Shown: positions 1 to 5,840, numbered from the stretch's first letter. The stretch is 5,840 nt of DNA from an uncultured Eubacteriales bacterium (GCA_900555795.1 USMP01000098.1:1-5840); one strand, 5' to 3'. Notes: generated from the letters alone by a model not told the origin. Translations and numbers: made by a program.

Positions 1-30
1 AGCAGGCGGACGCAATAGCGTCCGCCTGCT
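1..30 (-). terminator. Perfect hairpin, probable terminator of the Fe-S protein gene
   Basis: A 13-bp perfect inverted repeat (1-13 and 18-30) encloses the loop AATA. It begins 12 bases past the TAG stop of the minus-strand DUF362 gene. On the plus strand it is followed by CTTTTG, so it may also stop transcription arriving from the left. The U-tract needed for minus-strand termination would lie before base 1 and cannot be seen. The stem is clear; its direction of action is inferred. Confidence 0.7.
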
Positions 31-42
31 CTTTTGACAGGC

Positions 43-1176
43 CTATTTCATGCGAATCAACTTATAGGACCGGGTACCCAGGCCGATCTTCTCTCCGTGG
101 CTGAGGCAGCTGCGCCACTCGGACTCCGGAGTGGAATTGCGGAATGGGTCGCCCAGATCCTGGAAATCCGGCCGGGCCAGGTTATCCGCCAGCTGACTGC
201 CCGCCATGGGGGCGGCGGCCATACAGGCGTCCACGCAGGCCTGATCCAGGGCTACCGGGTCCGTGGAAGCAAACATCCCCAGATCCGGCAGGATGGGAGC
301 GTCGTTCTCCCAGTGGCAGTCGCAGTTGGGGGACACGTCCACCACCAGGGAGATATGGAACTGGGGCCGCCCGTCCACCACCGCCTTGGCGTACTCCGCC
401 ATTCGGCAGTTCAGATCCGTGCTGGCATTGTCGTTGGTGAAGCGGATGGCGTCAAAATTGCAGGCCCCCAGACAGCGGCCGCAGCCCACGCACTTGTCCT
501 GATTCACCGTCATCTTCCGCCGCTGGAAATCAAACACCAGGCCGCCGTTGGCGCACTCCCGCTCACACCGGCGGCAGCCCCGGCACGCCTCATCCTCCAC
601 ATGGGGCTTTCCGCTGCAGTGCTGCTCCTTCTTCCCCGCCCGGGACCCGCAGCCCATACCGATATTCTTGATGGCTCCGCCGAAGCCGGTCATCTCATGG
701 CCCTTGAAGTGGGTCAGGCTGATAAACACGTCCGCATCCATCACCGCCCGGCCAATGCGGGCCTCCTTCACATATTCGCCGCCCTCCACCGGCACCGCCA
801 CATCGTCGGTGCCCTTCAGGCCGTCGCCGATCAGAATGGGGCAGCCCACGGAGAGGGGGGTGAACCCGTTCTCCCAGGCGCACTCCAGGTGCTCTAGGGC
901 GTTTTTCCGGCTTCCGGGATACATGGTGTTGCAGTCCGTGAGGAAGGGCTTGCCCCCCAGCGCCTTTACCACGTCCACCACGGCCTTGGCGTAGTTGGGC
1001 CGCAGATAGCTGACATTGCCCAGTTCGCCAAAATGCATTTTGATCGCCACAAATTTGCCATCCATGTCAATCTGGCCGATGCCCGCCTTCTTAATCAGCG
1101 CCTTCAGCTTGGAGGGCAGGCCGTCCCCGAAGGGGATCGTCCGAAAATCCGTATAATAAACCTTTGCCTGTTCCAT
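43..1176 (-). CDS. DUF362 domain protein with two 4Fe-4S ferredoxin motifs
   Basis: This 377-residue protein is an uncharacterised Fe-S protein of the DUF362 type (COG2768-like). An N-terminal DUF362 segment (about 1-190) includes the family-like stretches KMHFGELGN (46-54) and FKGHEMTGFGGAIKNIGMG (157-175). A ferredoxin insert follows, with two CxxCxxCxxxC motifs: Cys198/201/204/208 and Cys229/232/235/239. Each should hold one [4Fe-4S] cluster. The C-terminal part returns to DUF362 with PNCDCHW (283-289) and ASTDPVALDQA (303-313). No signal peptide or membrane segment is visible, so it is probably cytoplasmic. The ATG is preceded by GAGGTG at 1181-1186, four bases away. The gene appears monocistronic: a strong promoter upstream, a hairpin 12 bases after the stop. 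An electron-transfer or redox role follows from the clusters, but substrate and pathway are unknown for the family. The product assignment is secure at family level only. Confidence 0.93.
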   Translation of the reverse strand: MEQAKVYYTDFRTIPFGDGLPSKLKALIKKAGIGQIDMDGKFVAIKMHFGELGNVSYLRPNYAKAVVDVVKALGGKPFLTDCNTMYPGSRKNALEHLECAWENGFTPLSVGCPILIGDGLKGTDDVAVPVEGGEYVKEARIGRAVMDADVFISLTHFKGHEMTGFGGAIKNIGMGCGSRAGKKEQHCSGKPHVEDEACRGCRRCERECANGGLVFDFQRRKMTVNQDKCVGCGRCLGACNFDAIRFTNDNASTDLNCRMAEYAKAVVDGRPQFHISLVVDVSPNCDCHWENDAPILPDLGMFASTDPVALDQACVDACMAAAPMAGSQLADNLARPDFQDLGDPFRNSTPESEWRSCLSHGEKIGLGTRSYKLIRMK

Positions 1177-1205
1177 AGCACACCTCTTTTTATTGATATA
1201 GGCAG

Positions 1206-1234
1206 AGCATAAACGATTTTCCTTTCGCTGTCAA
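1206..1234 (-). promoter_or_regulatory. Sigma-A-type promoter for the DUF362 gene
   Basis: On the minus strand a perfect -35 TTGACA (1229-1234) is separated by exactly 17 bases from TATGCT (1206-1211, 4 of 6 matches to TATAAT). Transcription would start near 1199, leaving a leader of about 23 bases that contains the GAGGTG ribosome binding site. Position, spacing and -35 quality make this the best promoter in the window. Activity is inferred from consensus only. Confidence 0.7.
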
Positions 1235-1269
1235 GCCACCTCAACCCCAGATAAAATTTGGCCCCGCCA

Positions 1270-1298
1270 TTGAATCGGGCGGCGCGCCGTGATAGAAT
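1270..1298 (+). promoter_or_regulatory. Sigma-A-type promoter for the SLH-M13 peptidase gene
   Basis: TTGAAT (1270-1275, 4 of 6 to TTGACA) lies 17 bases before TAGAAT (1293-1298, 5 of 6 to TATAAT). The expected transcript start is near 1305, giving a leader of about 75 bases. The spacer holds a 10-bp palindrome, CGGCGCGCCG (1280-1289), which could be an operator or simply GC-rich sequence. The promoter is divergent from that of the DUF362 gene; the two -35 elements are about 35 bases apart. Confidence 0.55.
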
Positions 1299-1366
1299 GG
1301 ATAAACAGCCACTCCCCGGCAAACACTGAGTATCGGATTCCCCTGCCGCCTGGGAGCGGGCACAAT

Positions 1367-1373
1367 AAGGAGG
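1367..1373 (+). promoter_or_regulatory. Ribosome binding site of the M13 peptidase gene
   Basis: AAGGAGG, a near-perfect Shine-Dalgarno sequence, ends six bases before the ATG at 1380. It fixes that ATG as the start, which also gives a complete signal peptide. Confidence 0.85.
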
Positions 1374-1379
1374 ATCGTT

Positions 1380-3734
1380 ATGAAAAAGAATCTGTTTTGC
1401 CGCCTGGCGGCCCTGGCGCTGACCTGCGCCCTGCTTCTGGGCGCCGCTCCCACCGCCCTCGCGGCGGGCGACTGTCTGACCCGGGGCGAGGCCCGGGATA
1501 TGCTGTTGGCCGCGGCGGACGACTATAACCCCGCCGTCACCGCCGCCGACATCCTGCGGGGCGACGCCGACGGTGCGCTCCACGAGGATGAGGCGGTGAC
1601 ACGGGCCGAGGCCCTGGTGATGCTCTCCCGGGCCTTCGGCATTCTGAACACCCCCGTGGGCGACAGCGCCCGCTGGGCCTATGACAGCGCCTCGTTTACC
1701 GACGTGCCCGGCTGGGCCCAGTCGGAACTGGCCAATGTCTTTGGCGCGGGCATTGTGGCGGGCATCTCCGCCACCACCTTCTCCCCCCGGGACCCCGTTA
1801 CCCGGGAGCAGATGGAACTGTTTATCCAGCGGGTCTACGCCCTTCAGGGCAGTAACCTGAAGGACGACTTCTATGCCGCCGTCAATAAGGAGTGGCTGGA
1901 CAGTTCCACGATTCTGCCCGGCAGCATGATCAACGGCACCCTCTATGAGATCACCGCTCAGACCAACACCCAGGTGGCCCAGCTGATTCTGGGCATTGCC
2001 GCCAGCGAGCCGGAGGCCGGCTCCCCCGAGGAGAAGATCAAAAATCTCTACGAGAACATTTTGGACTGGGACGCCCGCAACGCCGCCGGTGTGACCCCCA
2101 TCCAGCCCTATCTGGACGCCATTGACGCGGCCGGGAGCCTGGAAGAACTGATGGCGGTGCACAACCAGATCATCCAGGAGACCTCCGTTGCTCTTTTGGT
2201 GGGCTTCGGTCTCACCCAGGACCTGGCGGACACCACCCAGCGGGCCGTCGCTATAGGCTCCATCTCCCCCTCCCTGACGGAGGAGTACTTTGCCAGTGAG
2301 CCGATAAAGGCCCTCTTCACCCAGTATATTGCCACCCTGCTGCTGCTGGGCGGCGAGGAGGACGCCCAGGCCCTCTCTGACGCCAAGGCCTACACGGAGG
2401 TGGAGGCAGCCCTGGCAAAGGCCCAGCTGTCCGCCGCCCAAAAGGCCGACATCAGCAACACCTACCATGTGGTTCCCGCCCAGGACGTGGCCGCGCTCTT
2501 CCCCCACGTGGATCTGAACGCGGTGCTCTCCGCCTACGGCTTCCACCCGGAGGAGGCCTATGTGATTACAGACCAGGGCCTGCTGGCCCAGGCGGCCGCC
2601 CTCCTCACCCCGGAGAATCTGGACACCCTGAAGCTGGTGATGCGGGTATCCCTGCTGGGCAGCCTGGGCGGCGCCCTGAGCCGGGATTTCACCGACGCAG
2701 CCAATGCCCTCAATGCCGCCCTGCTGGGCACCGAGGGTACCGCCGGTGATGCCGCCACCGCCGCCGCCGCGGTGCAGCTCTATCTGTCCGACTACCTGGG
2801 CCAGGCCTATGTGGAGCGCTACTTCTCCAGCGAGGCCAAGGCCGATGTGGAGCGCATGATTGACGACATTTTGGCTGTGTACGCCCAGCGTCTGGAAAAC
2901 CTGACCTGGATGAGCCGGGAGACCAGGGACAAGGCCGTGGAGAAGCTGTCCGCCATCACGGTGAACGTGGGCTATCCCGACCAGTGGGACGACCCCTACG
3001 CCGGCGTTGCCCTGCGCAGCAGGGAGGAGGGCGGCTCCTACTATGAGAACCTGATTGCCATGAGCCGGGCCTCCATGGCCGCTGCCGCCGCCGCCCAGGA
3101 TGAGCCTGTGGATAAGACCGGCTGGCTCATGTCCGCCTACACCGTCAACGCCTACTACAGCGCCACCTCCAACAGCATCAACTTCCCCGCCGGTATTCTC
3201 CAGGCCCCCCTGTACGACGTAAACGCCGACTACACGGAGAATCTGGGCGGCATCGGCTACATTATCGCCCACGAGATTACCCACGCCTTTGACAACAACG
3301 GCGCCCAGTTTGATGCCCAGGGCAATCAGAACAACTGGTGGACCGAGGCGGATTACGCCGCCTTCCAGTCCCTGTGCCAGGACGTGGTGGATTTCTACGA
3401 TGGGGTGGAGTCCGCCCCGGGCATCACCTGCAATGGCCTTCTGACCCTCAGCGAGAATGTGGCGGATCTGGGGGCCCTGGCCTGCATCACCCAGATTGAG
3501 AGTGCCTCCCCCCAGCCGGACTACGCCGCCCTGTACCGCAGCGCGGCCCGCACCTGGCGCAGCACCGCCAGCCGGGAGGCCCGGATGTACCTGGCGGCCC
3601 TGGACGTTCACGCCGCCGACAAGCTGCGGGGCAGCCGGGCCCTTCAGAGCCTGGACGAATTTTATCAGGCCTTCGATATCCAGCCCGGCGACGGCATGTA
3701 CCTGCCGGAGGAGTTGCGGGTCCAAATCTGGTAG
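1380..3734 (+). CDS. Secreted SLH-domain M13 family zinc metallopeptidase (neprilysin/PepO-like)
   Basis: This 784-residue protein is predicted to be exported, bound to the cell wall, and to cleave peptides outside the cell. Residues 1-29 form a signal peptide (MKKN, hydrophobic core, ALAA near 26-29). Cys16 does not sit in a good lipobox. SLH repeats follow: a partial one at about 57-86 and a fuller one at 106-156 (FTDVPGWAQ ... GIVAGISATTFSPRDPVTREQ). The M13 N-terminal domain starts near 161 (DDFYAAVNKEWL). The catalytic domain shows NAYYSATSNSINFPAGILQ (590-608), HEITHAFD (zinc ligands His631 and His635, catalytic Glu632) and ENVAD (third zinc ligand Glu692, with Asp696). A His744/Arg750 pair corresponds to the family's substrate-binding His and Arg, and the protein ends in the typical RVQIW. 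Odd points: ENVADLGA replaces the usual ENIADxGG, the proline usual after the DxH motif is missing, and the middle of the protein is alanine-rich. All catalytic residues are present, so it is probably active. Substrate unknown. Confidence 0.95.
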   Translation: MKKNLFCRLAALALTCALLLGAAPTALAAGDCLTRGEARDMLLAAADDYNPAVTAADILRGDADGALHEDEAVTRAEALVMLSRAFGILNTPVGDSARWAYDSASFTDVPGWAQSELANVFGAGIVAGISATTFSPRDPVTREQMELFIQRVYALQGSNLKDDFYAAVNKEWLDSSTILPGSMINGTLYEITAQTNTQVAQLILGIAASEPEAGSPEEKIKNLYENILDWDARNAAGVTPIQPYLDAIDAAGSLEELMAVHNQIIQETSVALLVGFGLTQDLADTTQRAVAIGSISPSLTEEYFASEPIKALFTQYIATLLLLGGEEDAQALSDAKAYTEVEAALAKAQLSAAQKADISNTYHVVPAQDVAALFPHVDLNAVLSAYGFHPEEAYVITDQGLLAQAAALLTPENLDTLKLVMRVSLLGSLGGALSRDFTDAANALNAALLGTEGTAGDAATAAAAVQLYLSDYLGQAYVERYFSSEAKADVERMIDDILAVYAQRLENLTWMSRETRDKAVEKLSAITVNVGYPDQWDDPYAGVALRSREEGGSYYENLIAMSRASMAAAAAAQDEPVDKTGWLMSAYTVNAYYSATSNSINFPAGILQAPLYDVNADYTENLGGIGYIIAHEITHAFDNNGAQFDAQGNQNNWWTEADYAAFQSLCQDVVDFYDGVESAPGITCNGLLTLSENVADLGALACITQIESASPQPDYAALYRSAARTWRSTASREARMYLAALDVHAADKLRGSRALQSLDEFYQAFDIQPGDGMYLPEELRVQIW

Positions 3735-3753
3735 CGAGTGATCCATTTATAAA

Positions 3754-3795
3754 CGCAATACGGGGACGGGCGTTTTCGCCCGTCCCCGTATTGCG
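3754..3795 (-). terminator. 19-bp perfect hairpin between convergent genes
   Basis: A 19-bp perfect inverted repeat (3754-3772 and 3777-3795) has a four-base loop, TTTT on the plus strand. It fills much of the 82-base gap between the stops of the M13 peptidase (3734) and the cyclase (3817). On the minus strand the stem is followed by TTTATAAAT, a modest U-rich tail, so it best suits termination of the cyclase gene. On the plus strand it is followed by CCGCCGCC with no U-tract, so it may stop the peptidase transcript less efficiently. Bidirectional use is plausible. Confidence 0.8.
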
Positions 3796-3816
3796 CCGCC
3801 GCCCTGTTGCCCGCAG

Positions 3817-5250
3817 CTACTCCGACGCGCTCTCCACCGGTGAGAGCACCGACAAAAGGTTGCGCATGGAGTTGTCGTAGTGGCAGCAGCAGCCACGGCC
3901 CCGCTGCTTGGCGGCATACAGTGCCTGATCCGCCCGGTGGAACAGGGACTCATACTCTGTTCCGTCCCGGGGTGAAAGCGCCACGCCCACGCTGACCCGG
4001 ATGGCAAAATTCTGGTACTGTCCGCTGGTGGCGGCACATATCCGCTCCACCAGCGGCTCCACCGCCGTCCCATACTCCAGAAACAGCAGGAACTCATCTC
4101 CGCCGATGCGGGCGGCCACATCTGTCTCCCGGATGCTGCCCCGCAGCTTCTCCGCCATTTTCCGCAGCACCTGATCTCCAAACATGTGGCCATAGCAGTC
4201 ATTGGCGGACTTGAAAAAATCCAGATCCAGCACCAGCATGGCAAACCGCCGTCCCTCCCCCTGGCCCAGGGACCGGGTAATCAGCAGCCGGGCGTAGTCC
4301 CGGTTGTACAGGCCCGTGAGAGCATCGTGGCGGGCCATCTGCTTGAAGCGGTCCAGTTCCAGCTGCTGCTCGTGCACATCCACAAATTTTCCAATAATCC
4401 CTGTGGGCGTCTCCGCCCCTGCCTGCATCCAAAGCAGACGGGCCACTGCCCGGTACCAGCGCCGCTCCCCACGGATCGTGAGGCAGTAATGATGCGTCAC
4501 TACCGGCACCTGGGGCGTCGCTCGGTAGACCCGCTCCCGCAAATCCTGGTAGTCCTCCGGCGCAAATATCCCGGCCAGGATCTCGTTGCTCCGTGGGTTG
4601 GAGATCACGTCGGAAATACCCAAAAAGTCAGCCCCCCAGTCGGACATGGTCAGCCGCTTTGCGGGGATATCATACTCAAACTGAATCTCCCTGGACATGC
4701 TGGCAAAAAAGAGGTACTTGATTCTCTCCTGCTCCAGCAGGGCCAAAACGTGATCGGACTTGTTGCCACGGAAGGCGGCAATATCGCTGAGCACCTCCAC
4801 CGCGATCTGGCTGCTCCTCTCCCGGTCCAGCAGCTGCTCTGCCACCATGTCCTCCAGCAGCCTCTGCTTGGCGTACAGCATGAGTACATTGCGCACCCGC
4901 CGCCGCACCACCGCTGCACGATAGGGACGGGTTACACATTCCACCGCGCCAAGTTCCCACGCCTGGTCCACGGCCGAAGAGACGTCATCCCCGGAGAGAA
5001 CGATGACGGGGACGCTGTCCGTATATCCGCTCTTCTCCATGGCTGCCAGCGCGGCAAGGCCGCCCGTCTCCGGCGCATCCACGTCCAGAAGCATCAGCGC
5101 TATTTCTCCGCCCCTATGTTCCAGGCAGGCCATAGCCTCCCGGCCATCCTGGACTTCCACAATATTATAATCCCCACGGAGCATATCCGACAGCAGCAAG
5201 CAGTTCTCCGCTCCGGAATCTACCACCAGCACCGTGTGGCGTCTGCCCAT
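3817..5250 (-). CDS. Response regulator with PAS and GGDEF domains (diguanylate cyclase)
   Basis: This 477-residue cytoplasmic protein probably makes cyclic di-GMP from two GTP in response to an upstream signal. Domain order: receiver (about 4-120), helical linker (about 125-185), PAS-like domain (about 188-293, ending GIIGKFVDVHEQ), then GGDEF (about 305-460). In the cyclase domain, DALTGLYNR (309-317), DLDFFKSAND (342-351; metal and GTP residues Asp342, Asn350), Asp359 and an exact GGDEF (383-387) are intact. An RETD inhibitory I-site (374-377) lies five residues before GGDEF, so product feedback is expected. In the receiver, the likely phosphoacceptor is Asp56 (LLDVDAP) and the Ser switch residue is Ser86. 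Only one acidic residue (Asp11) appears where a pair is usual, and the conserved Lys is Arg108 (TRP). An in-frame ATG at 5274 would add eight residues, but it has no ribosome binding site, whereas the ATG at 5250 has an excellent one. No partner kinase gene is in the window. Confidence 0.93.
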   Translation of the reverse strand: MGRRHTVLVVDSGAENCLLLSDMLRGDYNIVEVQDGREAMACLEHRGGEIALMLLDVDAPETGGLAALAAMEKSGYTDSVPVIVLSGDDVSSAVDQAWELGAVECVTRPYRAAVVRRRVRNVLMLYAKQRLLEDMVAEQLLDRERSSQIAVEVLSDIAAFRGNKSDHVLALLEQERIKYLFFASMSREIQFEYDIPAKRLTMSDWGADFLGISDVISNPRSNEILAGIFAPEDYQDLRERVYRATPQVPVVTHHYCLTIRGERRWYRAVARLLWMQAGAETPTGIIGKFVDVHEQQLELDRFKQMARHDALTGLYNRDYARLLITRSLGQGEGRRFAMLVLDLDFFKSANDCYGHMFGDQVLRKMAEKLRGSIRETDVAARIGGDEFLLFLEYGTAVEPLVERICAATSGQYQNFAIRVSVGVALSPRDGTEYESLFHRADQALYAAKQRGRGCCCHYDNSMRNLLSVLSPVESASE

Positions 5251-5258
5251 CCCGTCTC

Positions 5259-5265
5259 CCTCCTT
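5259..5265 (-). promoter_or_regulatory. Ribosome binding site that sets the cyclase start at 5250
   Basis: On the minus strand AAGGAGG lies eight bases before the ATG at 5250. The longer candidate start at 5274 is preceded by TTTCAAGA, which is not a Shine-Dalgarno sequence, and its extra codons run through this site. The receiver domain fold begins directly after the shorter start (MGRRHTVLVVD). Confidence 0.8.
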
Positions 5266-5362
5266 TTCTGCCATTCTTGAAATGCGTCTGCCGGCGCCTG
5301 TCTAGTCGCTTCCCATGTCCCAACCGCCTCTGGCTGCATGCAAAACGGCGCCCAACCCGCAT

Positions 5363-5390
5363 ATTATATAAAGTACTCCTAGTATACCAA
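5363..5390 (-). promoter_or_regulatory. Candidate sigma-A promoter for the diguanylate cyclase gene
   Basis: On the minus strand TTGGTA (5385-5390, 4 of 6 to TTGACA) is followed after 16 bases by a perfect TATAAT (5363-5368). The start would fall near 5356, giving a leader of about 105 bases before the ATG at 5250. Between the two elements is a small inverted repeat, TACT-CCT-AGTA (5374-5384 on the plus strand). I saw no c-di-GMP riboswitch signature in the leader. Confidence 0.55.
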
Positions 5391-5466
5391 CAAAAGTGGC
5401 GCCTTGCAACTTCTAAACATGTCTTTGGAAAAAAACAGGCCGCGCCGCCAGTCGGTGGCCGGACCG

Positions 5467-5496
5467 GCATGTTCTCCCCCTATCCGGCATATATAT
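5467..5496 (+). promoter_or_regulatory. Candidate sigma-E promoter for spoIIID
   Basis: GCATGTT (5467-5473) is followed after 14 bases by CATATATA (5488-5495). This resembles the sigma-E pattern of a GCATATT-like -35 and a CATACAnT -10 spaced 13-15 bases apart. The implied start, near 5502, lies just before the ribosome binding site at 5512. In Bacillus subtilis spoIIID is transcribed by mother-cell sigma-E RNA polymerase, so the location fits. The match is imperfect and AT-rich steps like this arise by chance. Confidence 0.4.
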
Positions 5497-5511
5497 GAAC
5501 CATATCGGGAT

Positions 5512-5517
5512 AGGGAG
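5512..5517 (+). promoter_or_regulatory. Ribosome binding site for the TTG start of spoIIID
   Basis: AGGGAG ends nine bases before TTG at 5527. It supports the non-ATG start. The in-frame ATG codons further upstream (5404, 5419) would add 36-41 residues with no likeness to SpoIIID and would place the candidate promoter inside the coding region. Confidence 0.65.
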
Positions 5518-5526
5518 TGTTGGGTC

Positions 5527-5778
5527 TTGAAGGGTAATATTGAGGAGCGGGCCTGCGAACTGGCTGTCTATATCATTGAGAACCGCACCACCGTGCGGGA
5601 GGCCGCCAGAAAGTTTGGCATCAGCAAGAGCACCGTACATAAAGATATTCAGGAGCGTCTGCCCCTATACAACAGGAGCCTCTATCTCCGCGTCAAGGAG
5701 GTATTGGAGGAGAACAAGGCGGAGCGGCACATCCGCGGCGGCATCGCCACCCGGCGAAAATACCGGGGTGAAGCCTGA
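5527..5778 (+). CDS. spoIIID: Sporulation transcriptional regulator SpoIIID
   Basis: With a TTG start the protein is 83 residues, a normal size for SpoIIID. It is the small DNA-binding protein that, in the mother cell, activates and represses sigma-E-dependent genes before sigma-K takes over. It opens MKGNIEERACELAVYIIENRT, like clostridial SpoIIID. The helix-turn-helix at about 22-42 contains VREAARKFGISKSTVHKD, close to the B. subtilis protein, and is followed by ERLP. The basic tail HIRGGIATRRKYRG (68-81) matches the C-terminal DNA-contacting region of the family. No truncation is seen. It is divergent from the diguanylate cyclase and may be read into a gene beyond the right edge, since no terminator follows it. 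A candidate sigma-E promoter and a possible SpoIIID self-binding site lie upstream. Identification is strong; the start codon is well supported by alignment and a ribosome binding site. Confidence 0.95.
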   Translation: MKGNIEERACELAVYIIENRTTVREAARKFGISKSTVHKDIQERLPLYNRSLYLRVKEVLEENKAERHIRGGIATRRKYRGEA

Positions 5779-5826
5779 CGGGCCAGCAGGCCCCGCCCAT
5801 GTCCCGCACCCCGCGCACCCCCTGGC

Positions 5827-5836
5827 AGGAAGGGAG
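5827..5836 (+). promoter_or_regulatory. Probable ribosome binding site of a gene beyond the right edge
   Basis: AGGAAGGGAG, followed by ACGG at the window end, resembles a Shine-Dalgarno sequence. The nine bases GGGAGACGG (5832-5840) also occur directly before the cyclase start codon on the other strand. A start codon would be expected within a few bases past 5840. The gene itself is not visible, so its identity and its cotranscription with spoIIID are unknown. Confidence 0.45.
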
Positions 5837-5840
5837 ACGG

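Noticed and set aside
34..897. A 287-codon plus-strand frame opposite the DUF362 gene
   Set aside because: It is codon-aligned with the real gene and open for the same reason. It has no domain, and the opposite strand has clear ferredoxin motifs.
1344..1362. Bulged stem in the peptidase leader next to the ribosome binding site, as a riboswitch or attenuator
   Set aside because: It has six pairs with a bulge in a GC-rich leader, with no conserved riboswitch motif and no T-tract. Chance pairing explains it.
1380..1430. Lipoprotein signal at Cys16 of the peptidase
   Set aside because: The residues before Cys16 (A-L-T) do not fit a lipobox and the hydrophobic core continues past it to a normal ALAA cleavage region.
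1104..3746. An 880-codon open frame on the minus strand spanning the whole M13 peptidase gene
   Set aside because: Its codon boundaries coincide with those of the peptidase, so it is interrupted only by sense codons TTA, CTA or TCA, which a GC-rich genome avoids. The translation is a Gly/Val/His-rich low-complexity sequence with no recognisable domain, and the peptidase is unambiguous.
4186..5280. A 364-codon plus-strand frame opposite the diguanylate cyclase
   Set aside because: It is also codon-aligned antisense, rich in His/Gln/Pro, and lacks motifs. The GGDEF protein on the other strand is certain.
5251..5356. A c-di-GMP riboswitch in the leader of the cyclase mRNA
   Set aside because: I looked for GEMM-like conserved segments on the minus strand and found none. 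Only a six-base GGCGCC repeat can pair.
5781..5794. GGGCC-AGCA-GGCCC inverted repeat after spoIIID as a terminator
   Set aside because: The stem is only five base pairs and no T-tract follows, so read-through to the next gene is more likely.
5799..5840. An ATG-started frame running off the right edge (MSRTPRTPWQEGRR)
   Set aside because: No ribosome binding site precedes it (GGCCCCGCCC), and the RBS-like AGGAAGGGAG inside it suggests the true start lies beyond the window.

Overview
This window looks like chromosomal DNA from a GC-rich, spore-forming Clostridia-type Firmicute. Strong Shine-Dalgarno sites, sigma-A-like promoters, S-layer homology repeats and a clear spoIIID gene all point that way. 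An Oscillospiraceae-like gut anaerobe is my best guess, but it is inference. I see no mobile element, CRISPR array, tRNA or rRNA.

Layout: a minus-strand gene (43-1176) encodes a DUF362-type protein with two [4Fe-4S] ferredoxin motifs, and a perfect hairpin follows it at the left edge. Across a 203-bp divergent intergenic region with back-to-back promoters, the plus-strand gene (1380-3734) encodes a secreted M13 (neprilysin/PepO-like) zinc peptidase with N-terminal SLH cell-wall-anchoring repeats. It converges on a minus-strand gene (3817-5250) for a response-regulator/PAS/GGDEF diguanylate cyclase. A 19-bp perfect hairpin at 3754-3795 separates the two. A second divergent region (5251-5526) lies between the cyclase and spoIIID (5527-5778, TTG start), the mother-cell sporulation regulator. 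The last 62 bp hold no convincing gene but end in a ribosome-binding-site-like sequence that probably belongs to a gene just outside.

The four genes look like single-gene transcription units, with no evidence of an operon inside the window. They span redox or unknown Fe-S function, extracellular peptide hydrolysis, c-di-GMP signalling and sporulation. The only suggestive pairing is the cyclase divergent from spoIIID, which could share regulatory DNA. I find no evidence of a new multi-gene system. The points most worth a second look are the non-canonical receiver domain, the start-site corrections for the cyclase and spoIIID, the SLH-M13 architecture and the palindromes between promoter elements.
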